Below are positions 7,476-13,322 of a stretch of DNA of 13,322 nucleotides, one piece after another. Both the position numbers and the translations under genes were made by a program. The stretch lies in contig DDNC01000014.1 of the NCBI GenBank assembly GCA_002340985.1, positions 55,190 to 68,511 on the forward strand, in the 5' to 3' direction. The stretch comes from Firmicutes bacterium UBA2530. GTDB lineage: Bacteria > Bacillota > Clostridia > Tissierellales > Sedimentibacteraceae. Every line of letters begins with the position of its first letter. Positions within the stretch are counted from its first letter, which is position 1. The notes below the pieces were generated by a model. That model worked only from the letters and a program-made list of their open reading frames with translations, ran no database searches and was not told the origin of the DNA.

Positions 7476-8834
7476 TTAAACCTCTAATATTTCGTTGAGG
7501 TCAGTTATAAATCCTGTCTTTGTTACCACAATTACTTTGTCGCCCTCTTTTATGCAGTCATTTCCGTAAGGTATTATGATTTTTTTATTCCTTACCAGTG
7601 CTGCAATCAAAATATCTTTTTTCAAATTCAAATCCTTAAGTTTAATATTGAGCAGATAAGGAGAATCTTTTGCGGTAAATTCGGCAACCTCTGCTTCATC
7701 GTCCAAAATCTTATAAAGCTTTTCAACCGCGATTCCCTGTGAATTATCCAATGCTCGTACGTATCTTAAAATACTGCTTGCGGTTGTGAGCTTAGGGCTT
7801 ATAATACTGTCGAGTCCAAGCTTTTTAAATATAGGAATATAATTGTGGCGGTTTATTTTTAATATTACCTTCGGTACTCCGCATTGATGTGCATACAGCG
7901 AAGAAATAAGATTTTCCTCATCCATGTTTGTAAGGGCAATTGTCGCATCAGCTATCTGTATATTTTCATTATCCAAAACCTCTTGGTCGGTGCCGTCTCC
8001 GGAGATAATTAATGCGCTTGGGAGTACTTCACTCAGCAGTACGCACCGGTCTTTGTTTAATTCAATAATTTTTACGTTCATGCCAAGGTCCTCTAACAGC
8101 CATGTTAGATAAATGGCTATTCTGCTTCCGCCGATAATAGTAATATTTTTAACCTTAAGAGAACTGCGCCCCAAAAAATTAAAAAACTTTGATAAATCTT
8201 TTTTTTCTCCTATTACATAGACAATATCATCATGAGAGAAAGTAAAATTTCCCTTTGGAATTACTATTTCGTCATTTCTTCTAACCGCACAAAAAAGAAC
8301 CTTGGAAGGAAGTTTATTTGTGAGTTCTATCAGCCTTATACCTATTATAGGGTCTGTTTCAAGCACACGAAATTCAACCATATCAAGCATATTGCCTGCA
8401 AATGTCTCCACGTTTGTAGCTGAAGGGAAGTGTACCATGCGTGCTATTTCGGCCGCTGCATCCATTTCCGGGTTAATGACCATGTCCAATTCAAGCTCAG
8501 ATTTTAGCATTTTATGTTCATTTGAATAATCTGTGTTTCTTATGCGCGCAACGGTATGTTTTGCACCTAATTTCTTTCCGATTACGCAGCATATCATATT
8601 AAGTTCGTCACCATCGGTTACTGCAATCAATAGATCCGCTTCACTTATATTTGCTTCCTTTAAAATTTCCACACTTGCTCCGTTTCCTCTTATACACATT
8701 ATATCAAGTGTTTCATCGGCATGATTCAATACGTCTGCATTGCTGTCAATCAATATTATATCATGCTCCTCGGTGGAAAGCTGCTGAGCCAGCGTATAGC
8801 CTACCTTACCTCCACCAACTATAATAATTTTCAT
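7476..8834 (-). CDS. trkA: Trk system potassium uptake regulator TrkA
   Basis: TrkA is the cytoplasmic nucleotide-binding RCK protein that gates TrkH. It has the full double arrangement: RCK-N 1 (about 1-120) with GGGKVG at 7-12 and the ribose-binding Asp30, a TrkA-C domain (about 140-225), RCK-N 2 (about 229-350) and a second TrkA-C domain (about 370-452). The second Rossmann repeat reads GGSRIA (235-240), with Ser and Ala replacing glycines of the usual GxGxxG, so nucleotide binding there may be altered or absent. The chosen start is ATG 8834, giving MKIIIVGGG and 452 residues, with GGAGG at 8844-8840. An in-frame TTG at 8846 overlaps that ribosome binding site and is rejected. It is the first gene of the trkA-trkH operon, preceded by a good promoter. 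Confidence 0.95.
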   Translation of the reverse strand: MKIIIVGGGKVGYTLAQQLSTEEHDIILIDSNADVLNHADETLDIMCIRGNGASVEILKEANISEADLLIAVTDGDELNMICCVIGKKLGAKHTVARIRNTDYSNEHKMLKSELELDMVINPEMDAAAEIARMVHFPSATNVETFAGNMLDMVEFRVLETDPIIGIRLIELTNKLPSKVLFCAVRRNDEIVIPKGNFTFSHDDIVYVIGEKKDLSKFFNFLGRSSLKVKNITIIGGSRIAIYLTWLLEDLGMNVKIIELNKDRCVLLSEVLPSALIISGDGTDQEVLDNENIQIADATIALTNMDEENLISSLYAHQCGVPKVILKINRHNYIPIFKKLGLDSIISPKLTTASSILRYVRALDNSQGIAVEKLYKILDDEAEVAEFTAKDSPYLLNIKLKDLNLKKDILIAALVRNKKIIIPYGNDCIKEGDKVIVVTKTGFITDLNEILEV

Positions 8835-8874
8835 TGTATCCTCCAAAATAAAACCATTAGTAAATATTCAATAA

Positions 8875-8902
8875 ATTATACCACATGGTATATAAAATGC
8901 AA
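8875..8902 (-). promoter_or_regulatory. Likely sigma-A promoter of trkA-trkH
   Basis: On the minus strand TTGCAT (8902-8897) and a perfect TATAAT (8880-8875) are separated by 16 nt. Transcription would start near 8868, leaving a leader of about 35 nt containing the GGAGG before ATG 8834. The -10 is consensus; the -35 matches TTGACA at four of six positions. Confidence 0.6.
8877..8892. repeat. 16-bp inverted repeat overlapping the trkA promoter
   Basis: TATACC (8877-8882) and GGTATA (8887-8892) form a perfect inverted repeat around ACAT. It covers part of the trkA -10 and much of the spacer, a position where a bound repressor would block RNA polymerase. It is a candidate operator; no binding protein is identified. 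AT-rich content raises the chance of coincidence. Confidence 0.4.
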
Positions 8903-8953
8903 GAAAATTTGGATTTGCAGAAATATTTGCCTCAGGTGTCACAAAACTGACGC

Positions 8954-8973
8954 GACATAAAGCTGACATTAAG
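8954..8973 (+). promoter_or_regulatory. Direct-repeat pair, candidate activator site for the sigma-54 promoter
   Basis: GACATAAAG (8954-8962) and GACATTAAG (8965-8973) match at eight of nine bases and their starts are 11 bp apart, about one helical turn, so two protein units would lie on the same DNA face. A GTGTC at 8936-8940 and a GACAC at 8984-8988 flank the pair as an imperfect outer inverted repeat. The site lies about 85-105 bp upstream of the -24 element, a usual distance for sigma-54 enhancer-binding activators. Function is inferred. Confidence 0.3.
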
Positions 8974-9057
8974 TCGGAAAATGGACACTCGGGAATAGTA
9001 TATTATTTGTCAAGTGATTTTATGGGGAAAAAGAAGAGATGCTGCAGATATTTATAA

Positions 9058-9075
9058 TTGGCACGATTATTGCTT
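9058..9075 (+). promoter_or_regulatory. Sigma-54 (RpoN) -24/-12 promoter
   Basis: The sequence TTGGCACGATTATTGCTT matches the sigma-54 consensus TGGCACG-N4-TTGCT/A at every defined base. The GG (9060-9061) and GC (9072-9073) doublets have the required 12-bp register. Transcription would begin near 9085, giving a leader of about 28 nt with GGGAGA (9100-9105) before the ATG at 9113. It should drive the dehydrogenase operon and would need an AAA+ enhancer-binding activator, which is not encoded in the window. No convincing sigma-A promoter was found for this operon. Confidence 0.88.
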
Positions 9076-9112
9076 AAATCATAGTATAAAAATTAAAAAG
9101 GGAGAGACAAAT

Positions 9113-9418
9113 ATGAGAATTGAAAATCATCCTATTCTCGATTTCCATAAGGATACAAAAATCAGCTTTATATTTAATGGTGAAGAGGTAGAAGGATATA
9201 AAGGCGAAACGATTGCAGCTGCCCTGCATGCTGCAGGAGTCAAGGTGTTGGGCAGAAGCCTGTTTCTTCACAGACCAAGAGGCTTTTACTGCGCCATAGG
9301 TAACTGCTCATCGTGTCTGATGACTGTAAATGGAGTTGCAAATGTGAAAACCTGTGTAACAGACCTTGAAGAAGGAATGGTAGTAGAAACTCAGGAAGGC
9401 AAGGGTGTGATAATATGA
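9113..9418 (+). CDS. [2Fe-2S]-binding small subunit of an FAD-dependent amine/imino-acid dehydrogenase
   Basis: This 101-residue protein is a plant-type ferredoxin-fold subunit (Fer2_4 type) like the N-terminal part or small subunit of HcnA, opine oxidase, D-hydroxyproline dehydrogenase and sarcosine oxidase alpha. The cluster ligands are Cys60, Cys65, Cys68 and Cys81 (C-x4-C-x2-C-x12-C). The SLFLHRPRGFYC approach to the first cysteine is characteristic of this branch. The start at ATG 9113 follows GGGAGA with good spacing; the frame is open further upstream, but that region contains the promoter and cannot be coding. The stop overlaps the next gene by ATGA. It is the first gene of the sigma-54 operon and should relay electrons between the flavin subunits. 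Confidence 0.9.
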   Translation: MRIENHPILDFHKDTKISFIFNGEEVEGYKGETIAAALHAAGVKVLGRSLFLHRPRGFYCAIGNCSSCLMTVNGVANVKTCVTDLEEGMVVETQEGKGVII

Positions 9419-10515
9419 GAGAAGCAGAACTGGTTATTATAGGTGGAGGTCCTGCAGGGCTGTGTGCAGCCGTAAGTGCAGCAGAAAGCGGGGCACAGGT
9501 TTTGGTAATTGAAAGAAATAAAACACTGGGCGGGCAGCTTGTAAAGCAAACTCATATGTTTTTCGGCTCTGAAAAACAATATGCATCCACAAGGGGGATT
9601 GATATTACCGCAATTCTACTTGATAAGCTGAAGAACTACAAGGAAAAGGTTGAAATACTTACTGAAACCACGGTAGTGGGAATGTTCGAAGACGGGGTTA
9701 TTTCTGTTCTTCACAAGGAAGACAACTATTACAAAATTAAGCCCAAGGCAGTGATTGTGGCTACGGGAGCATTTGAAAAGGCATTAGCATTTCCTAACAA
9801 CGACCTGCCCGGCATCTACGGAGCAGGTGCGGTGCAGACATTGATGAATGTTCATGGCGTTAAGCCAGGCAACAGGGTTCTTATGGTAGGGGCAGGAAAT
9901 ATAGGGCTAATTGTTAGCTACCAGCTTATGCAAGCTGGTGTGGAAGTGGCTGCCATACTTGATGCGGCCCCAAGAATAGGTGGATATCTCGTTCATGCTT
10001 CCAAAATAAGAAGGATGGGGGTACCTATTTTGACATCTCACACGGTTAAAGAGGCTGTTGGTGAAGATTGCCTGGAAAAGGCTGTTATATGCCAGGTTGA
10101 CGAAAGATTTCAACCTATTGAAGGAACCGAAAAGGAATTTGACGTGGATGTAATGTGCATATCCGTAGGGCTTACACCATTGAATGAGCTTCTTGCAATG
10201 AGAGGATGCGAAATGAAATATATTCCTCAGCTAAGCGGATTTGTTCCGGTAAGAAATGAAAATTATGAGACAACTGTTGAAAATGTATTTGCAGCAGGAG
10301 ATTCGACTGGAGTTGAAGAAGCGAGCGCAGCGATGGTGGAGGGATACCTGGCAGGCATTTGTGCCGCTGCTAAAATCGGATATGTGCCTGATAATTTTGA
10401 AGAAAGAAAAAATGATTATGTTAAACAGCTTAACTATTTGCGTTCTGGTCCTGTTGGCAAGCATATACTTACCGGAATAGAGCAGATTGTTACAGCGGGA
10501 GGTCGCCATGTTTGA
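9415..10515 (+). CDS. FAD/NAD(P)-binding oxidoreductase, alpha-type subunit of amine/imino-acid dehydrogenase
   Basis: The 366-residue protein has a two-dinucleotide-domain flavoprotein fold. The first Rossmann motif is GGGPAG (10-15) with Glu33 closing the second strand. VIVATGAFEK (113-122) precedes a second Rossmann motif GAGNIG (159-164), and FAAGD (292-296) binds the FAD ribityl phosphate. The GGQLVKQTHMFFGS segment (39-52) is typical of HcnB, opine-oxidase and PDH-alpha-like proteins. In many relatives a BFD-type [2Fe-2S] domain is fused at the C-terminus; here the protein ends without it and a separate BFD gene lies two genes downstream. The ATG overlaps the previous stop (ATGA) and the 3' end overlaps the next gene by 8 nt. 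Its likely role is the non-catalytic flavin subunit passing electrons to NAD(P) or another acceptor. The acceptor and substrate are not readable. Confidence 0.9.
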   Translation: MREAELVIIGGGPAGLCAAVSAAESGAQVLVIERNKTLGGQLVKQTHMFFGSEKQYASTRGIDITAILLDKLKNYKEKVEILTETTVVGMFEDGVISVLHKEDNYYKIKPKAVIVATGAFEKALAFPNNDLPGIYGAGAVQTLMNVHGVKPGNRVLMVGAGNIGLIVSYQLMQAGVEVAAILDAAPRIGGYLVHASKIRRMGVPILTSHTVKEAVGEDCLEKAVICQVDERFQPIEGTEKEFDVDVMCISVGLTPLNELLAMRGCEMKYIPQLSGFVPVRNENYETTVENVFAAGDSTGVEEASAAMVEGYLAGICAAAKIGYVPDNFEERKNDYVKQLNYLRSGPVGKHILTGIEQIVTAGGRHV

Positions 10516-10996
10516 GAAAACCGGAATACCCAGCAGGGAAATGATAATTGAGAAGTTTCCTCCTATAGAAAGAATAAATAAAGGTCCTGTAGCTGTTGTT
10601 GAATGCTACAAGGAGATACCATGCAATCCGTGCCAGACGGCATGTAGGTTCGACGCAATAAAAGTAGGTGAGGATATAAACAATATTCCTGCCTTAAATT
10701 CAGATAACTGCACGGGCTGCGCAATATGCCTGAGCAAATGTCCCGGCCTTGCAATAATGATTGTTGACGGCTCCAAATCGGAGGAAACCGTGCAAATAAG
10801 AATTCCATATGAATTTATTCCCCTTCCCAAGGCAGGAGATGTAGTTAAGGGTCTGGACAGAGAGGGCAGACACATTGCAGATGTGAATGTGGTAAATGTT
10901 CTGAATCCGAAATCCTTTGACAGAACACCGGTTATTACGGTAGAAGCAGAAAGGAAATATCTGTACGATTTGAGAAATATAAAGGTGGAGGCATAA
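10508..10996 (+). CDS. Two-cluster [4Fe-4S] ferredoxin-like subunit
   Basis: The 162-residue protein carries eight cysteines fit for two [4Fe-4S] clusters. The second set is canonical: Cys68, 71, 74 and 78 in CTGCAICLSKCP. The first set is unusual, Cys33, 39, 42 and 46, with spacing C-x5-C-x2-C-x3-C and no proline after the last cysteine. A C-terminal extension of about 75 residues, predicted beta-rich and with RIPYEFIPLPKAGD, is not part of a plain ferredoxin. The start at ATG 10508 follows GGAGG (10498-10502); an in-frame TTG at 10487 lies before that site and is rejected. It overlaps the FAD subunit by 8 nt and abuts the BFD gene exactly. The position between alpha and BFD subunits resembles PdhF in archaeal dye-linked L-proline dehydrogenase clusters. 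It is probably an electron-transfer subunit of the complex. Confidence 0.88.
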   Translation: MFEKTGIPSREMIIEKFPPIERINKGPVAVVECYKEIPCNPCQTACRFDAIKVGEDINNIPALNSDNCTGCAICLSKCPGLAIMIVDGSKSEETVQIRIPYEFIPLPKAGDVVKGLDREGRHIADVNVVNVLNPKSFDRTPVITVEAERKYLYDLRNIKVEA

Positions 10997-11278
10997 ATGG
11001 ACGAGAATACTATTATATGCAGATGTTCTGATGTTACTCTGAAACAAATCAGAGAACTTATTGCAGAAGGTTATGTAACATATGATGAAATAAAACGAAT
11101 TACAAGGTCAGGTATGGGCCCGTGTCAGGGGAAAACATGCGGACAGATGATTATGAGAGAAATCGCAGTTGCCACAGGTCAGAATTTAAAAGATATAAAG
11201 TTTCAGACTACAAGGCCTCCCGTAGTGGGCGTAAAGTTGGGATTGATTGCTGAGGAGGGCAGAAAGCATGAGGAATAG
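10997..11278 (+). CDS. BFD-like [2Fe-2S]-binding subunit
   Basis: This 93-residue protein has the BFD-type [2Fe-2S] fold seen in bacterioferritin-associated ferredoxin, NifU and the C-terminus of HcnB/SoxA-like flavoproteins. The four ligands are Cys8 and Cys10 (CRC) and Cys43 and Cys48 in GMGPCQGKTCG. The basic helix DEIKRITRSGMGPCQGK is typical. The tail FQTTRPPVVGVKLGLIA matches the R-PP segment found after this domain in alpha subunits, which suggests the gene is the detached C-terminal domain of that protein. ATG 10997 immediately follows the previous stop, with GGAGG at 10987-10991. Its 3' end overlaps the next gene by 11 nt. It corresponds in position to PdhX in archaeal proline dehydrogenase clusters. 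Confidence 0.9.
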   Translation: MDENTIICRCSDVTLKQIRELIAEGYVTYDEIKRITRSGMGPCQGKTCGQMIMREIAVATGQNLKDIKFQTTRPPVVGVKLGLIAEEGRKHEE

Positions 11279-12416
11279 TGCTGAAGTTGTAATTATAGGC
11301 GGAGGAATATCAGGCTGCTCAATTGCATACAACCTTGCCAAAAAAGGCGTGAATAATATTGTCGTGCTTGAAAAAAATTATATTTGCAGCGGCTCAACAG
11401 GCAGATGCGGAGCCGGAGTGAGAATGCAGTGGGGAACTGAAATGAACTGCAAGATCGCAAAAAAAAGCATAGAATTTTTTGAAAATGCCAATGAAATATT
11501 AGAATATGACAGAGATGTTGACTTTAAACAGAGCGGATACCTGTTGGTTGCTGATACAGAAAAAGAGGTGGATCAGTTTAAAAGGAATATTGAGGTACAG
11601 CACGACTGCGGAGTTCCTTCAAGGCTGCTTACACTGGATGAAGCCCGTGAAATAGTTCCTCACCTTAATACGGATGTTCTCAAAGGAGCGGCGTTTTGCG
11701 GCAGGGACGGTTTTCTCAATCCCTTCAAGACCACAGATGCATACTACAAGGCCGCAAAAAGGTTAGGTGTTGAATTTAATACATTCACGGAAGCTGTGGG
11801 ATTTAAGGTGGAAAGCGGAAAAATCACAGGAGTGGAAACAACAAAGGGATTTATTTCTACAAATATTGTGGTCAATGCAGCAAATGCCTATGCTAAAAAT
11901 TTATGCGATATGATAGATATGGATATTCCGGTGTATTCTGAGAGGCATCAGATACTTGTTACTGAGCCTGTTGAGCCTATGCAGGGTCCAATGGTTATGT
12001 CATTCGGGCTGAATTTCTATGTTCAGCAGTCCCCGGAGGGATCATTTATAATGGGAAGAGGAGATGCAAATGAGCCCAGAGATCTGAGAGTAACATCAAG
12101 CTGGCACTTTGTTGAGGAAATGGCTAAGACGGTGAATATGGTGCTTCCTCCTATTTCAAAGCTGAGAATGGTAAGGCAATGGGCAGGACTCTACAATATG
12201 ACTCCGGACAAACAACCAATATATGACAAGGCTGAAAATGTTGAAGGCTTTTATCTTGCAGCTGGCTACAGCGGACATGGTTTTATGTTCGGACCTGTTA
12301 CAGGTATAGTAATGTCAGAAATGATACTGAGTGAAAAACCTACAATAGATGTAAGCATGCTTAATTTAAACAGATTTAAAACAGGAAATTTACTTTTGGA
12401 GCCATCAGTGGTATAA
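11268..12416 (+). CDS. DAO-family FAD-dependent amine/imino-acid oxidoreductase, catalytic beta-type subunit
   Basis: This 382-residue protein belongs to the DAO family (sarcosine oxidase beta, proline dehydrogenase beta, glycine/D-amino-acid oxidases). The FAD-binding GGGISG is at 11-16 with Glu35 at the end of the second strand, followed by SGSTGRCGAGVR (41-52). The C-terminal RQWAGLYNMTPDKQPIY (303-319) and AAGYSGHGFMFGP (331-343) are the usual FAD and substrate-side motifs of the SoxB/PDH-beta branch. The start at ATG 11268 follows GAGGAGGG; an in-frame earlier TTG is not needed. It overlaps the BFD gene by 11 nt, so it is made with the Fe-S subunits. It should be the subunit that oxidises a secondary amine such as L-proline, hydroxyproline or an N-methyl amino acid. 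The substrate cannot be fixed from motifs alone; proline is favoured by gene order and the peptidase next door. Confidence 0.9.
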   Translation: MRNSAEVVIIGGGISGCSIAYNLAKKGVNNIVVLEKNYICSGSTGRCGAGVRMQWGTEMNCKIAKKSIEFFENANEILEYDRDVDFKQSGYLLVADTEKEVDQFKRNIEVQHDCGVPSRLLTLDEAREIVPHLNTDVLKGAAFCGRDGFLNPFKTTDAYYKAAKRLGVEFNTFTEAVGFKVESGKITGVETTKGFISTNIVVNAANAYAKNLCDMIDMDIPVYSERHQILVTEPVEPMQGPMVMSFGLNFYVQQSPEGSFIMGRGDANEPRDLRVTSSWHFVEEMAKTVNMVLPPISKLRMVRQWAGLYNMTPDKQPIYDKAENVEGFYLAAGYSGHGFMFGPVTGIVMSEMILSEKPTIDVSMLNLNRFKTGNLLLEPSVV

Positions 12417-12417
12417 T
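12389..12417 (+). promoter_or_regulatory. Possible extended -10 promoter for the M24 peptidase gene
   Basis: TGGTATAAT at 12409-12417 is a perfect extended -10 (TGnTATAAT), and TTTACT at 12389-12394 is a weak -35 with 17 nt spacing. The -10 overlaps the stop codon of the preceding gene. Transcription would start near 12424, giving a leader of about 44 nt to ATG 12468. The peptidase may thus be expressed both from the sigma-54 operon and on its own. Confidence 0.45.
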
Positions 12418-12467
12418 GACAACAAGGAAAGCAACGGCGGCAACGCTTAAATGTTATGGAGGTTATA

Positions 12468-13322
12468 ATGAGAAAAAGGTATTTTGACAGGCTGGTTAAA
12501 ATCCTCAAGGATAAAGATATGGATGCCATATTGATTGCTCCCTCTGAGGAAATGGAGTTTATCTTAGGACACAATACTCACATTTGTGAGAGATTTCAGG
12601 CACTGATAATCAAGAATGACGGTACATATTTTTACATCTGCAACTTGCTGACAGTTGATGAAATACAGGACGTGCTTGGACCGGATATAAAGGTATATGG
12701 ATGGTTTGACGGCGATGTCTTTACGGATACCGTAAAGAAGGCTTTTGAGGAAAATGGCTTAATAGGAAAAACAATAGGTGTAAACTCGACAGAGAGAGCA
12801 TTCCTGATTCTTCAGATAATGGAAGCTGTTGATGTGCATTTTGTAAGCGGAAAGACAATCCTCGAAGAAATGAGACTGATAAAGGATGGGGAGGAGCTGG
12901 AAAACCTCAGAACTGCAGCTCGTATCACGGATGAATCCTACGAGGAGCTTTTGAAGTTTATAAGACCGGGTATCAAGGAAGCAGATATCGCGAGAAAAAT
13001 GAATGAAATATTCAAAGAAAAGGGCGCCGATGAAGGCTTTACCATGGTTTGCTCAGGGCCTAATTCATCATTTCCTCATTATAACTCCGATCAGAGAGTG
13101 ATTCAGGAAAAGGATGTAATAGTTCTCGACTGGGGCTGCAAGTACAACGATATGTGTGCGGATATGTCCAGAACGGTGTTTGTTGGAGATATATCAGAGG
13201 AAGAAAAAAAGGTTTATGAAATAATACTTGCATCTCAGGAGGCGGGTGAAAGAGCGGCTGTTGATGGCGCATACATCCCTGATGTTGACAGAGCCGCAAG
13301 GGAAATAATAGAAAATGCCGGA
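12468..13322 (+). CDS. M24-family metallopeptidase (Xaa-Pro dipeptidase/creatinase-like), 5' part
   Basis: The gene starts at ATG 12468 after GGAGG (12458-12462) and stays open for 285 codons to the window edge, so its 3' end is missing. Residues 1 to about 130 form the creatinase/prolidase N-terminal domain, and the pita-bread catalytic domain begins at about 145 (LENLRTAARITDESY). His204 in FPHY and the first two metal ligands, Asp221 in LDWG and Asp232 in ADMSRT, are in place. The later His, Glu and Glu ligands should lie beyond 13322. Xaa-Pro dipeptidases cut X-Pro dipeptides, while creatinase, a metal-free member of the same fold, makes sarcosine from creatine. The aspartate ligands favour a metallopeptidase. 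It sits 51 nt after the DAO subunit gene, so it may supply proline to that enzyme. Confidence 0.88.
   Translation, partial: MRKRYFDRLVKILKDKDMDAILIAPSEEMEFILGHNTHICERFQALIIKNDGTYFYICNLLTVDEIQDVLGPDIKVYGWFDGDVFTDTVKKAFEENGLIGKTIGVNSTERAFLILQIMEAVDVHFVSGKTILEEMRLIKDGEELENLRTAARITDESYEELLKFIRPGIKEADIARKMNEIFKEKGADEGFTMVCSGPNSSFPHYNSDQRVIQEKDVIVLDWGCKYNDMCADMSRTVFVGDISEEEKKVYEIILASQEAGERAAVDGAYIPDVDRAAREIIENAG

Noticed and set aside
9008..9020. IHF-like site between the direct repeats and the sigma-54 promoter
   Set aside because: Two mismatches to a loose consensus in AT-rich DNA; too weak to call.
9053..9058. TATAAT as a sigma-A -10 for the dehydrogenase operon
   Set aside because: No acceptable -35 or extended -10 at the right distance; it partly overlaps the much better sigma-54 element.
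9014..9112. In-frame upstream extension of the [2Fe-2S] subunit gene
   Set aside because: It would translate across the sigma-54 promoter and the predicted transcription start; ATG 9113 has the proper ribosome binding site and the family N-terminus.
12431..12445. GCAACG direct repeat before the M24 gene
   Set aside because: Only two short copies, no symmetry and no further context.
13060..13299. Minus-strand reading frame inside the M24 gene
   Set aside because: The plus-strand frame carries conserved M24 motifs through the same bases, so this is a shadow.

Overview
The window looks like a chromosomal segment from an AT-rich, anaerobic, low-GC Gram-positive bacterium, probably Clostridia or Tissierellia. 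The reasons are strong GGAGG-type ribosome binding sites, tightly overlapping genes, anaerobic-type late cobalamin genes, and an iron-sulfur amine/imino-acid dehydrogenase driven by a sigma-54 promoter. The taxonomic guess is inference; no rRNA or other marker gene is present.

Region 1 (1-5957, plus strand) is the 3' part of a cobalamin (B12) operon: cbiA, cbiB, cobD, an ApgM-like alkaline-phosphatase-superfamily gene, and cobQ. CbiA and CobQ amidate the corrin ring, CobD makes aminopropanol phosphate from threonine phosphate, and CbiB joins that to cobyric acid. Together they form a module ending at adenosylcobinamide phosphate. The ApgM-like gene is the only member without a textbook role. 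It overlaps cobD by ATGA and keeps a full two-metal ligand set, so it may supply threonine phosphate or act as a phosphatase in the pathway. A strong bidirectional hairpin terminator at 5959-6002 closes the operon.

Region 2 (6014-8834, minus strand) is a two-gene potassium uptake operon: trkA (cytoplasmic regulator, first) then trkH (membrane channel subunit). A likely sigma-A promoter with a 16-bp inverted repeat across its -10 and spacer lies just upstream of trkA.

Region 3 (8835-9112) is a divergent regulatory gap. It carries the trkA promoter on the minus strand. On the plus strand it has an exact -24/-12 sigma-54 promoter (TGGCACG-N4-TTGCT) and an upstream pair of direct repeats that could bind an activator.

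Region 4 (9113-13322, plus strand) is a five-gene cluster for a multi-subunit FAD/Fe-S dehydrogenase: a [2Fe-2S] subunit, an FAD/NAD(P)-fold subunit, a two-cluster [4Fe-4S] subunit, a BFD-like [2Fe-2S] subunit and a DAO-type catalytic FAD subunit. It is followed by the 5' part of an M24 (Xaa-Pro dipeptidase/creatinase-like) peptidase gene that runs off the window and may also have its own extended -10 promoter. The order resembles archaeal dye-linked L-proline dehydrogenase clusters and is like an unfused version of HcnABC/sarcosine-oxidase-type enzymes. The most economical model is sigma-54-controlled catabolism in which a peptidase releases proline or an N-substituted amino acid and the flavoenzyme complex oxidises it. 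The substrate is not proven by the sequence.
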